DNA from: Antedon mediterranea
Lineage: Eukaryota > Echinodermata > Crinoidea > Comatulida > Antedonidae
DNA: 64,000 bases
Direction of reading: 5' to 3'
Assembly (NCBI RefSeq): GCF_964355755.1
Contig: NC_092677.1
Location: 15,718,101-15,782,100, forward strand
Both the position numbers and the translations under genes were made by a program. Positions 49,240 through 61,700 of the stretch are shown one piece after another. Each line of letters starts with the position of its first letter. Positions within the stretch are counted from its first letter, which is position 1. The notes beneath the pieces are model-generated. The model ran no database searches, was not told the origin of the DNA, and saw only the letters and a list, made by a program, of their open reading frames with translations.

Positions 49240-49725
49240 TAAGTTCATGGCAACAGCACGTGTTTATTAATATGGTGGTGTTACAAAAATTATATCTTAC
49301 GGCAAAACCTAAAGATTAATTTTGACATTGTGACCCACCTTACAAAATGATGTTGAAACAAAACATATTAAAATTGAACAATAATCTCCAGATGTTGCTA
49401 TTCACAAGGAATTATGTTCGTGTACATTGTCTTATGTTTAGTTCATATTAATTTAATAATAATGATTATTGATTAAATTGGCCCTATTTTGGGTCACATG
49501 ATTCTACATTATTCTTTTCCAAACAAAATCCATGGCAACAGCGTGTGTTTATTAATATGGTGATGTTACAAAATGTATATCTTACGGCAAAACCTAAACA
49601 TTAGTTTTGACATTGTGACCCGCCTTAACAAAATGATGTTGAAACAAAACATTATTAAAGTTGAACAATAGTTTCCAGATGTTACGATTCACAATAAATG
49701 TTCGTATATAAAAGAATATTATTTC
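49240..49725. repeat. Tandem duplication of the gene C promoter region
   Basis: About 285 bp are present twice. CATGGCAACAGC, TGTTTATTAATATGGTG, ATCTTACGGCAAAACCTAAA, CATTGTGACCC and the CCAGATGTT block occur at 49247-49440 and again at 49533-49725. Only the second copy is next to the first coding exon. The upstream one may be a spare promoter. Confidence 0.75.
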
Positions 49726-49797
49726 CAACATATTATCAGATATTTTCTTGTTGGCAACAGATGAAGATTCCAGACTATTTCAATGCTGTGTTTTAAT

Positions 49798-52700
49798 ATG
49801 GACTTGGCACAGGTAAGATGTACGTTATGTAGGCCTACTGCTTATCAGTAAAATTGAATGAAAGTTAATAAACATATTCTTTTCCAATTAAATACCACTT
49901 ATGGGACGGATTTCGGTTCTTTTATTTTCTATAACCATTTTTATAGTACTTAGTAATTGTAGTAATAACAGTAGGCCTTACTTTTTTAAGGGGGTCTTCA
50001 ATTAGACAATACCGTAATATTCTTTTTCAATTAAATACCACCTATGGGACTAATTTTCACTCTTTTATTTTTTATAACTATTTTTATAGTACTTAGTAAT
50101 TGTAGTCATAATAGTAGGCCTTACTTTTTAAGGGGATCTTCAATAAGACAAGACCGTACTAGAAATAGTTGAATATCAATTTCATTGGCAAGTAATGTTA
50201 GTTTATCTTTTAATGATGACATAATCTGTATGTGTGTCTGTATTGATTTGTACAAATGAAATTATTTAGATTTTAATCAAATTAATTCTTAAATCGTTTT
50301 GTTCAATGAATATACAACTATGTATTGCAGAAAAACTATTTACATTTTGATTAACTGAACACTAGCCTAGCGGTGTCACCACTGTACCAGACAGTGTATT
50401 AAAATGAGGCAAATATCACCGAGGAATTACCTATCTATTATACTAATTTACAAATTGACTGCAAGATGATTGATCTATTATTACCATAAATTTCTTTTGT
50501 TTTGTTAGGTTTTGATTCTTATATTAATTTGGAAAAGTATTGGTAAGTTCCGTTGTTGTTTTATTGAATGAGCTACTGTACATGGAGCAATGAGCCATGG
50601 TACTTTTGTTTAAACATTGATAATTTCCTATAAAATGTAGGTCTCACGAATTAGATTTTTGGTGAGGCCTCTGGAATTCAAAGTAGGCAATAATTCTCAC
50701 TTGATCCATCTGGGTTTGTTTGTTTGTACTATTTATTGCTATTAATAATATCCACAATACAATACATTATAATTAACAAAATCATACAGAAACAAAGTAA
50801 TATATATTTATGGTATAGCAGAGTATAATCCTTTAAACTGGCAAACTGTTTCAGAAGGGGTCCTAAAACTTTTTGCTGAATTGAATGCCGCATTATTTAA
50901 GTCGTGTATTTTTATATTTTTATAATTTATACAAGTAGTTAATAGTATATTAATATATATCATGAATATTATATATATCAACAGTTTCCGAGTTCGAATC
51001 TCGGTTAGGCGGCTTTTTTAATTCTCACAGATTTCTTCATCTTTATCGTTTAAAAATCAATTAATTTTTCCATATATCACCGAGTGATTGTAGTGGAAAG
51101 AAGGATAGGGCGATATTTTCTGCGAAATGTGACAACTTTAAATTCACGTACAAAATCTGTTTTTTTTTATAAGGTATATCTGCTTACCAGGCTATTGGTA
51201 AGTTTACTTATATTATTTTAGTTCTTTATTTTTAAATGTAAAAACTATTTACTAATTTATAATTTAAACATGTACCCGTATTTTCCCCATAAACATAATT
51301 ATTAGAACATAATAATAAAATCAGACTTTATTCACTTACGTATACAAAATGAATAATGATTTTCCTAATAACAAGGCCAACAGCCATTAAGTCGCGTGCT
51401 ACAATGCATAGTGATACCGGACCGACAGACAAACAGACCGACAGACAGACAGACCGACAGACAGACGGACCGACCGACATAGTGAACTATACTGACCGAA
51501 ATTACTGAACATGTTTAAAAATGTTGAAATGTTTAAAAACATTTATATTTTTTTAATTTACACGTGCGTAGCCTGTCACTTTTGACGTGCTCGTATAACG
51601 TAATTTCGAGTTGAAAAGTAAGTCAAGAAAACAGAAATCGGGCAAAAAGAGTGCGCAATAACATTTAACGCGCAGTGTGCGCGCAAAAATCTGCGCACTC
51701 ATGGCAATTTTGTAAACGCTTAAAATTGCCTGAAACGTACTCTTATTTCATCGAAAATAAATTTTGAAAATTTTAGGCGCGCGTACGCATGCGTTACATG
51801 CGCTACGCACGTAATTGTATTGCCATATGATGATTTATGCCCTGAAATTTATGAGTACCAAATTTTATTTAATTGTGATTCATGGTTGTTAAGATATGAT
51901 TACAAACGTGATTTCGTTAAATCGTGCGTAGACCGCGTAATTTTTTTATTGCGCACCGTGAAATCATAACCACATCGATTCCTGGCCATAAGGAATATTC
52001 TGTGAAAAATTGATTTAGCTAGATTAAACTGATATCAAGATAAGGTCATAAAGCGATAAAACGCATAGTGATACCGGACCGACAGACAGACAGACAGACC
52101 GACAGACAGACAGACAGACAGACCGACCGACATAGTGAACTATAGAGTCGCTTCCACGCGACTAAAAACAAACATTTAAATTAAACTAAAAACCCATTGT
52201 CTGAAAGACAATTTGTCTTTTCCCCGTTAAATTAGTTTTTTCGGTTAAATAATTGCTTTGATCTAATTTCAAATAATGTGACATTAAAATAGCATTATTC
52301 AAAAAGTTTAAGTTTTTTAAAACATATATTTTTTCAGGGGAACAATATCTTTCAAATATTGGTAATTCAATATTGATCATTCCTTTTTTTGGGATTTTGG
52401 GTGGAAAACTCAGATTTCAGATTAATCTGAGTTTTCTCGATCTGGAACGCTCATATTATCAAGATCTGAATTTTTAGTTCCATTCTTCAACTAAAAAAAT
52501 CATCGATCATCAAATAGGTCGTTCCATTATTACTCAGAGGGTAAGTTATTTGAAATACTACAGTATTGTACGTTTTCATCATAAAGAAAATACAGTAGAT
52601 ATCACTGTAAAATTTGGACTTAGTATTTAGGCTTAGCCTAGCTGCTAAGCAAACTCAATTCAAGGCTCACCGTGTGAGCCGCGATCGCGATGTATCGGAA

Positions 52701-55700
52701 AGAGTAGACTTAGCCCTACTAGGCTAGAGGGATGCTTGGTCAACTTGTACCCAAACTAACTGGTACCCAAGCCAACTCGTACCCAACTTAAATATTAATT
52801 AGTAAGAAAACGTATAATCAATATTAATAGAATAATAGTGTAGTATTTCCAAATAACCTACCCTCTAATTAATATTTAGGAAAACATTACACGATGTTGT
52901 TAAACTTGTTGATCTTAAAGATAATAGGCTTGTCGCTATTGAGGTTGGCAAGGGTAGGTATAAAACCTTATTTGTTAACCTGTACTTACCCTATGAATGC
53001 GACGACAACTTTGGTGAATATTTACAATATTTAGGTAAAATCAAAAGTATTGTTGAAGAGTTTGACAATGACAAAGTAGTCCTTGTTGGTGATTTTAATT
53101 CTGATCCTAAGAAAAAATTCGGTAACGAATTGATTGATTTTTGCACTGAGTATAACTTGGTTATATCTGATTTGGAATACTTTGGTCATTACTCAGGTAC
53201 GTTTACTTATTTTAGTGATGCTCACAGTACCACAAGTTGGTTAGACCATGTTGTGAGCACTCATAGTTCCCATTCTCTGCTGTGTAATTTTATAGTTAAT
53301 TATGATTTTATGTATTCTGATCACTTTCCTATTTCGTTTGACTATTTAGGCATTGATATTTGTGATGATTGTAATGACAAGGGTGAAAATATGCATGAAT
53401 CCTCAAAAACTATCAGAGTTAACTGGAATAATGTTAAGAGGGAGGATATAAACAATTTTAATGAGATAACTGAATCCTTACTTAGTAACCTTTATTTTAT
53501 TTATTTTCTTTATTTATATTTTTTTCTTCTCTTAATTTAAATATTTTGTAAAGGCAATCCCGTCACAAGATTGTAATCTTTTTGGGATTTGCCTTCGTCC
53601 ATTTTCTTGTTTTATCACTTGCCATTTTGTTTTTGTCACTTTTGTCTTTTAGACGTGAATAGATGTTCCTTGAATTGAACCTTACTCTCAATTGCGATGG
53701 TATACTTTGTAATGATTCCTCAAGTAAAGATGAATGCCATTGCAATGATATTAGTGATTTATATGACAATGTTATTGAGTGTCTGAGAGTCAGTTCTGAG
53801 GGGTGTTTTAAGTCGACTAAAAATCAAAAAGTCAATGTTGTCCCTGGGTGGAATAACTGAGTAGCTGGATTTCATAAACATGCCCGGGAAGCATTTTTGA
53901 AGTGGCGTGGGTTGGGTAAACCCAGATATGGCCACATCTATTAACACATGAAAATCACTAGATCTAATTTCAAAAATGCCCTCAGAAAGTGTAAATCCAA
54001 CGAAGAAATGCTAAGGGCGGACTCGATGGCCAAGTCTTTTGACGATAAGGACTATAATAGTTTCTGGGGTAAGGTTAAGAAATCCAGCTACGCCAATTCC
54101 CAGTCTAACATTATTGGTAGTGCTAAGGGCGAAAATGACATTTGTGACCTATGGCGTCAACATTTCTCCGATTTATTTAATAGTATTGACTCATCTGAGC
54201 ATAAGACTGTTGTTAATGAAACTCTTGAAAACTGTACAGACGGTGAAATTGATGTTTCACCCCATAATATTAAGCTATTAATTGACAAATTGCCCAATGC
54301 TAAAGCAGCGGGATATGATGGTCTATGCAATGAGCATTTCAAATTCGCTTCTGAGCGACTTAGTATTATTTTAAGTGTATGTTTTAAGGCTATGTTTGTT
54401 CACGGGTTTGTTCCAAGTAATCTCACAAAAGTCACGCTTGTGCCGGTAATTAAATCTAAATTAGGGAATATCACTGATAAAGGGAATTATCGGCCAGCTT
54501 CTAAACTTCTAGAGTCTGTAATGATACAACATTGTGGTAATTCACTGGACTCCCATGACAACCAGTTTGCCCTCAAATCTGGTCACTCAACCGAATTGTG
54601 TATATTTGCTCTTAAACAGATTATCGAGCATTACAACAATCATGGTAGCCCAGTTTATTGCTGTTTCTTGGACGCTAGCAAAGCCTTTGATAAAGTGAGC
54701 CACTGGACACTTTTCACGACCATATTTGACAGGGGTACCCCTTCACCTGTAGTTAAGATACTGAGGTCATGGTATAGGAATCAGGAATTTGTTGTCAGGT
54801 GGGGAAGTTCCGTTTCCGATTCTTTCACTGTTCGTAATGGGGTTCGCCAGGGAGGCGTTATGTCCCCTCTACTTTACAATGTGTACACTGATCCGTTAAC
54901 TGGTGAACTGACTAAGTCAAAAGAAGGTTGTGAAATTAACAGTCTTAAACTGAATTGCCTAAGCTTTGCCGATGACTTGGTCCTTTTGGCTCCGTCAGTG
55001 ACTCGCTTACAAAGCATAATTGGACTCTGTGAAGGTTTTGCTAGTGACCATGATATTACTTTTAATGAAACCAAATCCAAATGCTTGCTATTTTTCCCGA
55101 AAGTCCGCAACCTCAAAGGTGTTCCACATATTACCTTAAATGGGGCACCTCTAATCGTTGATAATTCAATAACCTATCTTGGTCATGTGATTAGTAATAA
55201 CCTGAGTGATGAAAGTGACACCAAACGTCAATATCGATCTATTTGCATTAGGGCCAACTCTCTAAATAGAAAGTTTGGAAAATGTTCTACTAAGACTAAA
55301 CGTTATCTATTTAAGAGTTACTGTGTCAGCATGTACTGTTCAACCTTATGGTGTAGATATAATAAGAGCACTCTGAGATCACTGAAAGTATGTTATAATA
55401 ATGCCTTACGTTTGCTGCTGAAGCAGCCTAGACATTGTAGTGCAAGCATGATGTTTGTCTTAAATGACGTCCCATCCTTTGATGAGTTCATTAGAAAATC
55501 TGTTTTTAGTTTTAAAAATCGTGTGAACACAAGTAGTAATTCCTTGATCATGGCCATTAATCGCCACGTTCTTAATGTGTCAAGAATGCACATACAATGG
55601 AATGCTTTGTTGCATTGACTTTATATATTTACATATCTTTGTTTTTGTTCTATGAGCTGTTAGATTAAGATTGTTTTTCTCTCTTTTGCTATGGATATAA

Positions 55701-58700
55701 TATTATGTCACCATGATATTCCGAAATAAAAAGATAAATGAATGAATGAATGAATAATGGAACGATCCAAATATCCAAGACTCAGATCTTGATATCCGAG
55801 TTTTCTATAGATCTAGAAAATTGAGATATATCTGATATCGGAGTTTTCTAGACACAAGTGAATATAAAATGTTAATTGTTTGGGTTACCCTGGGTAAAGA
55901 AATATTATTATAGGCCTACATAATGAATGATAAAAATAAATGATATTAGTAATAATAGTAGTACGGATAATAGTAGTAATAATAGTAGTAGGCCTAATAG
56001 TAGTATAGTATTATTAATAACTAGTAGTACAACATCAACAAGAGCATATTGTATATGGTTATGATTTGATCAAAGACGTAGAAGAATCGCATTGTCGCGA
56101 TAGAATTTCTTAAATATTATGTATTTCTTTATTTATTGATTTCATTTCATCAAACAGAACCATCGTACTCGTATAATAATCCATGCAACTACACTCGTCA
56201 TTCAAATTGGTATGTAAACCTAACGTGTGACACTTGGAATGGCGAACGACAAGATGATGACGTTGTTATAAAAGGTTACACAATTGAGTATTGGCTCACC
56301 AAGTTACCGAATCGAGTTTACAACATCACTGTTAACAAACCTATCTCGTCGCAATATACGGTCTTATTGCATAGTAGCTATTACTACTCACATCAGGTCA
56401 CAGTTTTGGTGAACTATGAATCTAACGGAACTGATGTGGTTGGATCAAGGAGCCCTCTACTGAATATATCGAAAGGTTTTCTGTTTATTTATTGCTATAT
56501 TTCTGCTTTTCTCACTGTTATGTACGTTCAACATTTTGTTAAAATTGTTTACTTTATACATTTAATTTGGTGATTTTATGTAACCTGGATTTTTTTTAAT
56601 AACATGTATATTAAAAAAATGTCCAATTTTGTTATTAGTATTTGATATTATGTCGTAAGTTTTATTATTTATATTTTCCCAAAGCTTTTCGTCTAAACAA
56701 ATAGTTTTGTTATGCTTTAATTATCACCTATTATTTGTCACCTATTTTAATAAAGCATAGCACCACCAATTTGACGTATTTTGCCCAATTTTTTTCCGTA
56801 TTATTATTATTGTATGTTATTCAATGTTGTATTGTTAACTGGCTTACATTTTCTTTAGAAAAAACACCAGATATCACTGCGTTTAGCAATAAGGCCTACA
56901 TGGTAACACAGACAAACACAATTAAGGTGCGTTCGTATACACCCAAAAATGACAAATTAAACGTCTCCTATGGAGTAGGATTATGGGTAGATGACAACGG
57001 AACACATTTTAGGGAAAGAGAACTTAACAACAGATATGTGGACGTGGACGTGGACGACGACAACCTTAATAGTGATAGAACTGTTGATGTTCCAGTAAAC
57101 TCTATTTTCACCGAAGGTACAACACTTTCGAAATACGAACACAACAATGCCGATGCATACGGTTTACAATTTCCCCATAGCGTTGGTGTTCGCAGAGTCG
57201 GAGTAAAATACATGTGGACAGAATTTAATGGAATTGTTGCGTCGACATCAATGGTATTTATAGAACAGAATTGTAAGTGTACTTTATTCAATGTGTCTAT
57301 TCAATTACTGTAGTACTAAACTTAACGGGTGGAAATTAGATATTAACTTAACATTTAACATATAATGCGATGTGTGAAATGTGATTTGAGGTAGTAACAG
57401 ATATCGCCAAAACTATCAACTCGCCACGTCTGTTTATTATTCAACTTTGTATCATGAATTTTCTAGCAGGAAAATATTTAATTACCCTAAATTATTTAAA
57501 TAAAACTATCTAGTACGTTCATATAAGTAGGCCTGTGTTTAAGATAAGACATTTTTGATCGTTATTTTCTAATTCGTAGCTCCGATCGTACAAGAGCACC
57601 GAACTATATCGACCAGTATTGGTGAATCTATTCAATTGGCTGTAGCACTTGTTAGCATTGACAATACTATGCTGCGATGGAAAAAAGATGGCAGTATTGA
57701 TATATCAGAATGGAACGGTATGAGTAACGTGACTATTGAGAATGTTCGAAGGAAGGATGACGGTATTTACGAATGCTACCAGGAGGGTCATCGGAACGAA
57801 GGAAAACACGCAATAGTTCGAGTGATCGTTCGAGGTAAGTCTTTTTTATAGAATGCTCTATGGGAACTTAATTTACCACGTGCATCATAAAATCATTACA
57901 AGGTTTCTCGCAAGCAATTTAGAAAACAGGGGTATATTCTTGAACAGGAAAGTGGAATTCTACAACAGTAATTGTTTGTAATTATTGTTATTGTAGGCCT
58001 AATTGTTTTTGATCAAATTATTGAATGAATTGAATTTGTAAAAGCAATCAGTATTGGTAATATAAAGTGCTCAGAAAGAAATAAACATTTGCATAACATA
58101 TTTCAGAGTGTCCACGGGGAAAGTGGTTCCCTCCAGACTGCGCGTTAGACTGCCCTGTATGTTACAATGGCGGTGTTTGTTCTGAATTTGGATCATGCGT
58201 CTGTCCTCCAGGATTTAAAGGCGATAACTGTGAACAAGGTAATGAACTTCTATCAAATTTACTTTGAACCAAAATACTATTATTTCTAAAAGCAATTTGC
58301 GTCGATACGTTGTATCTGCGTTCTTGCGTTGCGTCCTTAGCGGGGGAAGCAAGCTTAATTGGCTACACAATTAAGAACTGCAACCTGTTCGGTAAGCTAT
58401 GTTTCATGTAGATCTTAATTGCTCACTCAGTAGATGTATAACTGCATGTTTTGTTTTATGAAGCATGTGGATATAATAATTGGGGACGAGACTGTACAAT
58501 TGTTTGTAGCTCTACTTAGCCAAGAATTTTAATAAGGAACAGGTAAACATTACATTGTATTGTTCAGAATGTAATACATTTCATACTATATGTATAGCAT
58601 GTGGAATCAATAATTGGGGACGAGATTGTACAATTCTTTGTAGCTCTGGCACCCCTGGATGCCCAGGTATATTATACGGCCTGCCTGATCCATATGGATG

Positions 58701-61700
58701 CTCATGCTTCACGGGATATGAAGGGATAGAATGCAATAATGGTAATGTTACACTTCTTATAATTATATACTTTTTCAGATATGCCTACTAAAATATTTTA
58801 CCCAAACGAGGCTCGACATTTTTATTTTAATTCAAACATTATGTAAGAACAATAAAAAAAGGATAATTATAAATACATGTTTTATTTCCTAACAAACAAT
58901 TAATATTCGTCACTGTGGTAGCTTAACATATTATTAAACAAAACGTATTGTGTTGTTCAGAAGCATCTAAGAGAAGGCACGAAACTACAATAAAACTGGT
59001 TGTATTATTCCATTGTGACTTTTGTTCAACTTTAGAATGCGACGCTGGTATGTATGGACCAAACTGCTTGCTTGAATGTCACTGTGACGAAAATAGCTGT
59101 GACAGGACAAGTGGTTGTACTATAACTGCAACATGCCACAGTGGATACACTGGAGAAAGGTGTTTATGTAAGTCATTTTACTAACTGTAGAAAGACACTA
59201 ATTGATGAATCCTTGGCCTTCCATAGAATTATAACGTTTTAGATCTTCGGAGGGCTAGCCACATGATGCCATTTTAACCAGTAACGTTCTTGTATTTGCA
59301 TAGGCTATGTAATAATATATACTATACTAAAATATGTTTGTAGGTCTGAATACTGTATTATAAACAACAAGGGCATATACAAGGCTGCAGTCGCGTGCTC
59401 AAGTTAGTGTTTACCGACCAACCGACCGAGATAGTGAGCTGTATAGAGTCGCGAATAAATAATAAAAATTTAATAGAAAAAACTCATTTAGTGCTGGGTT
59501 TGTTGTGCTAAAATAGTATAATTCATAAATACACACATGTATGTTTTATAATGTTTTTTTGTGTGTTCTCAGATAGAAGTGAGGATGTTGATTGCCCTGA
59601 TGGGTTCTATGGGCCAGAATGCACCAAAGTATGTCATTGTAAACATTCATCAACTTGTAATCGTACCAGTGGAAGTTGCCCAGACGGTGATCATTGCGCC
59701 GAAGGTTGGGCTGGCTTAGGTTGTCAACAGGGTAGGATATTAAATCATATTCCTTTAAAATAAACATTGTTTTCTTTATCATTATATGGCATGCCGATAC
59801 AACATAATGTTTTAAAGAATATAAGCTTCTCTGTCCCACAATTTAAACTTTTGTCTTTAAACTATAAAACAATCTACGAGTACCTTAACATATTAATCAA
59901 AATGTATGAAGATATTGAGACGGTTCAAATATAAAGGCGGGAAACGTTAACACTTAATACATATGGTAGATACCTCAAACCTAAAAAATACCATACAAAT
60001 ACTTAATGTTTATAGGAGTGCGATGGTACACATAATGCATGAGGCAAAAGATGAGGCGAAGCCGAGTTAAAATGTAATTTAATATTTCACCGAATGAAAT
60101 TATTTGTACCGTTGCACGATTATAAAACATTCATACCTCTGTTATTTATGTGTCAATAACCGAAACACAATCCTAGGCCTGGGCTGGGCCTTGTGTAGGA
60201 AGATTAGCAATATTTAAAAATCTCCAGACAACTGAAACTGATCTAGACTAATTCTGATTTTTCCCAACAATTCCACGTCTTATAGAATTATCAAAATCAT
60301 ACAAACGATCTAAAGCTAATTTAAGTGCTGTTTTTGGTTTAAAATAACATATATCGCTTTCCAAAAATGTTAGTTTCGATAGAGTGAACCGTTATTTTTT
60401 TCGTACAAACAAAACTAAACTTTACACACGATCTTCAAATAATGACAAATATATTTAGGTGTGTTATAATAACAGTTTATTGGGAAAAACTATGTTAGGT
60501 ACGGTACCGTAATTATCATGAATGAATTAAACGTTCATTTATTAAGATGCAAACTGTGTTCTTATATCTGTTGTATTTTATAAAGCTGGTCAGCCTAGGC
60601 CTAAAAATAATTTATTTCCAAACCCATCACATGGCTTTATCTATTTCAGCCCTTCCAGCTCTAAGTGATGCTCCATTTATTGAAACGTCTGGTAATAACA
60701 TAAAAGCTTATTGGTCAAACTGGACACTAAATAATGATTATGGCCGAGGAATCGTTAAAAGTTATCAATTACTGTTTTGGTCAGATACCAATACCAGTGA
60801 TTTAAGTACGTTAAACATTACAAACGGTGTTGAAGCAATCGTATCTTGGACTCAAGTGGACTACTACACGGAATATTGCTTTGCGGTTAAAGTATTTACA
60901 GAAATAGGACAGCAATTATTCCTAGGAGAGGCAAGTCCTATGAAAGATCACAAAATATGTAAGTAATCTAACAATAATGACATCGTCTATTAAAAATCTG
61001 AAAAGATTTTTCAAAATACGTTTAGTGGAGTTTAAGCATATAACTTATAACTGTGAATCCAATTTTGGTTGTATCCTACAAAAGAACCATTTTCGACAGT
61101 GCTGACAGTGTGCTATGAATACGGTACCTCGCTGTTTAAAGTGACATTATATCGTCACTGATGGGGTGAGTATAGAGTCTTTCCATTCTCGACATGTCAT
61201 CTAAATTGTTTTGAAACTTGCATACATTTTACAATTAGTTAATTATTCATATCTAGATCCGCCGTCTTTACTCCGTCCGCCATCGTTACTGTCACGTAAC
61301 TCCCTGGGCGTCAACATTACTTGGAATGAATGGACGTACGCCTTTGACAAGGGCATTGGCAATGTAACAGCCTACATCGTTGAATGGTGGTATGCAGTGT
61401 CTGCAGCTGACGTCGGTGAAATCAGGTGTACCGGAGATACATCAGAAGGAATACTTATTCCAAATATAACGTATGATTCTATCTTGGTTGTCACCATCAG
61501 GACAATGTACGTAGATGGCAGTGGTGAGCAAAAAGGAGAACCCAGTCCAGTTCTGGTCATTTTAAAAGGTTGGTCTAATTATTTGACTGGGTTATGTTTT
61601 AGATATTCTAACTGTTGTGGGTTTACTCATCAGCCGAAAGTTATAAATTACAAAGATTACTTTAAATAATCCAATAATTAATATAAAATACTGTTGTACG

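Noticed and set aside
53130-53860. LINE endonuclease frames as host genes
   Set aside because: Motifs (GDFNSDP, SDHFPI), position directly before the reverse transcriptase and internal stops show they are part of one dead retrotransposon.
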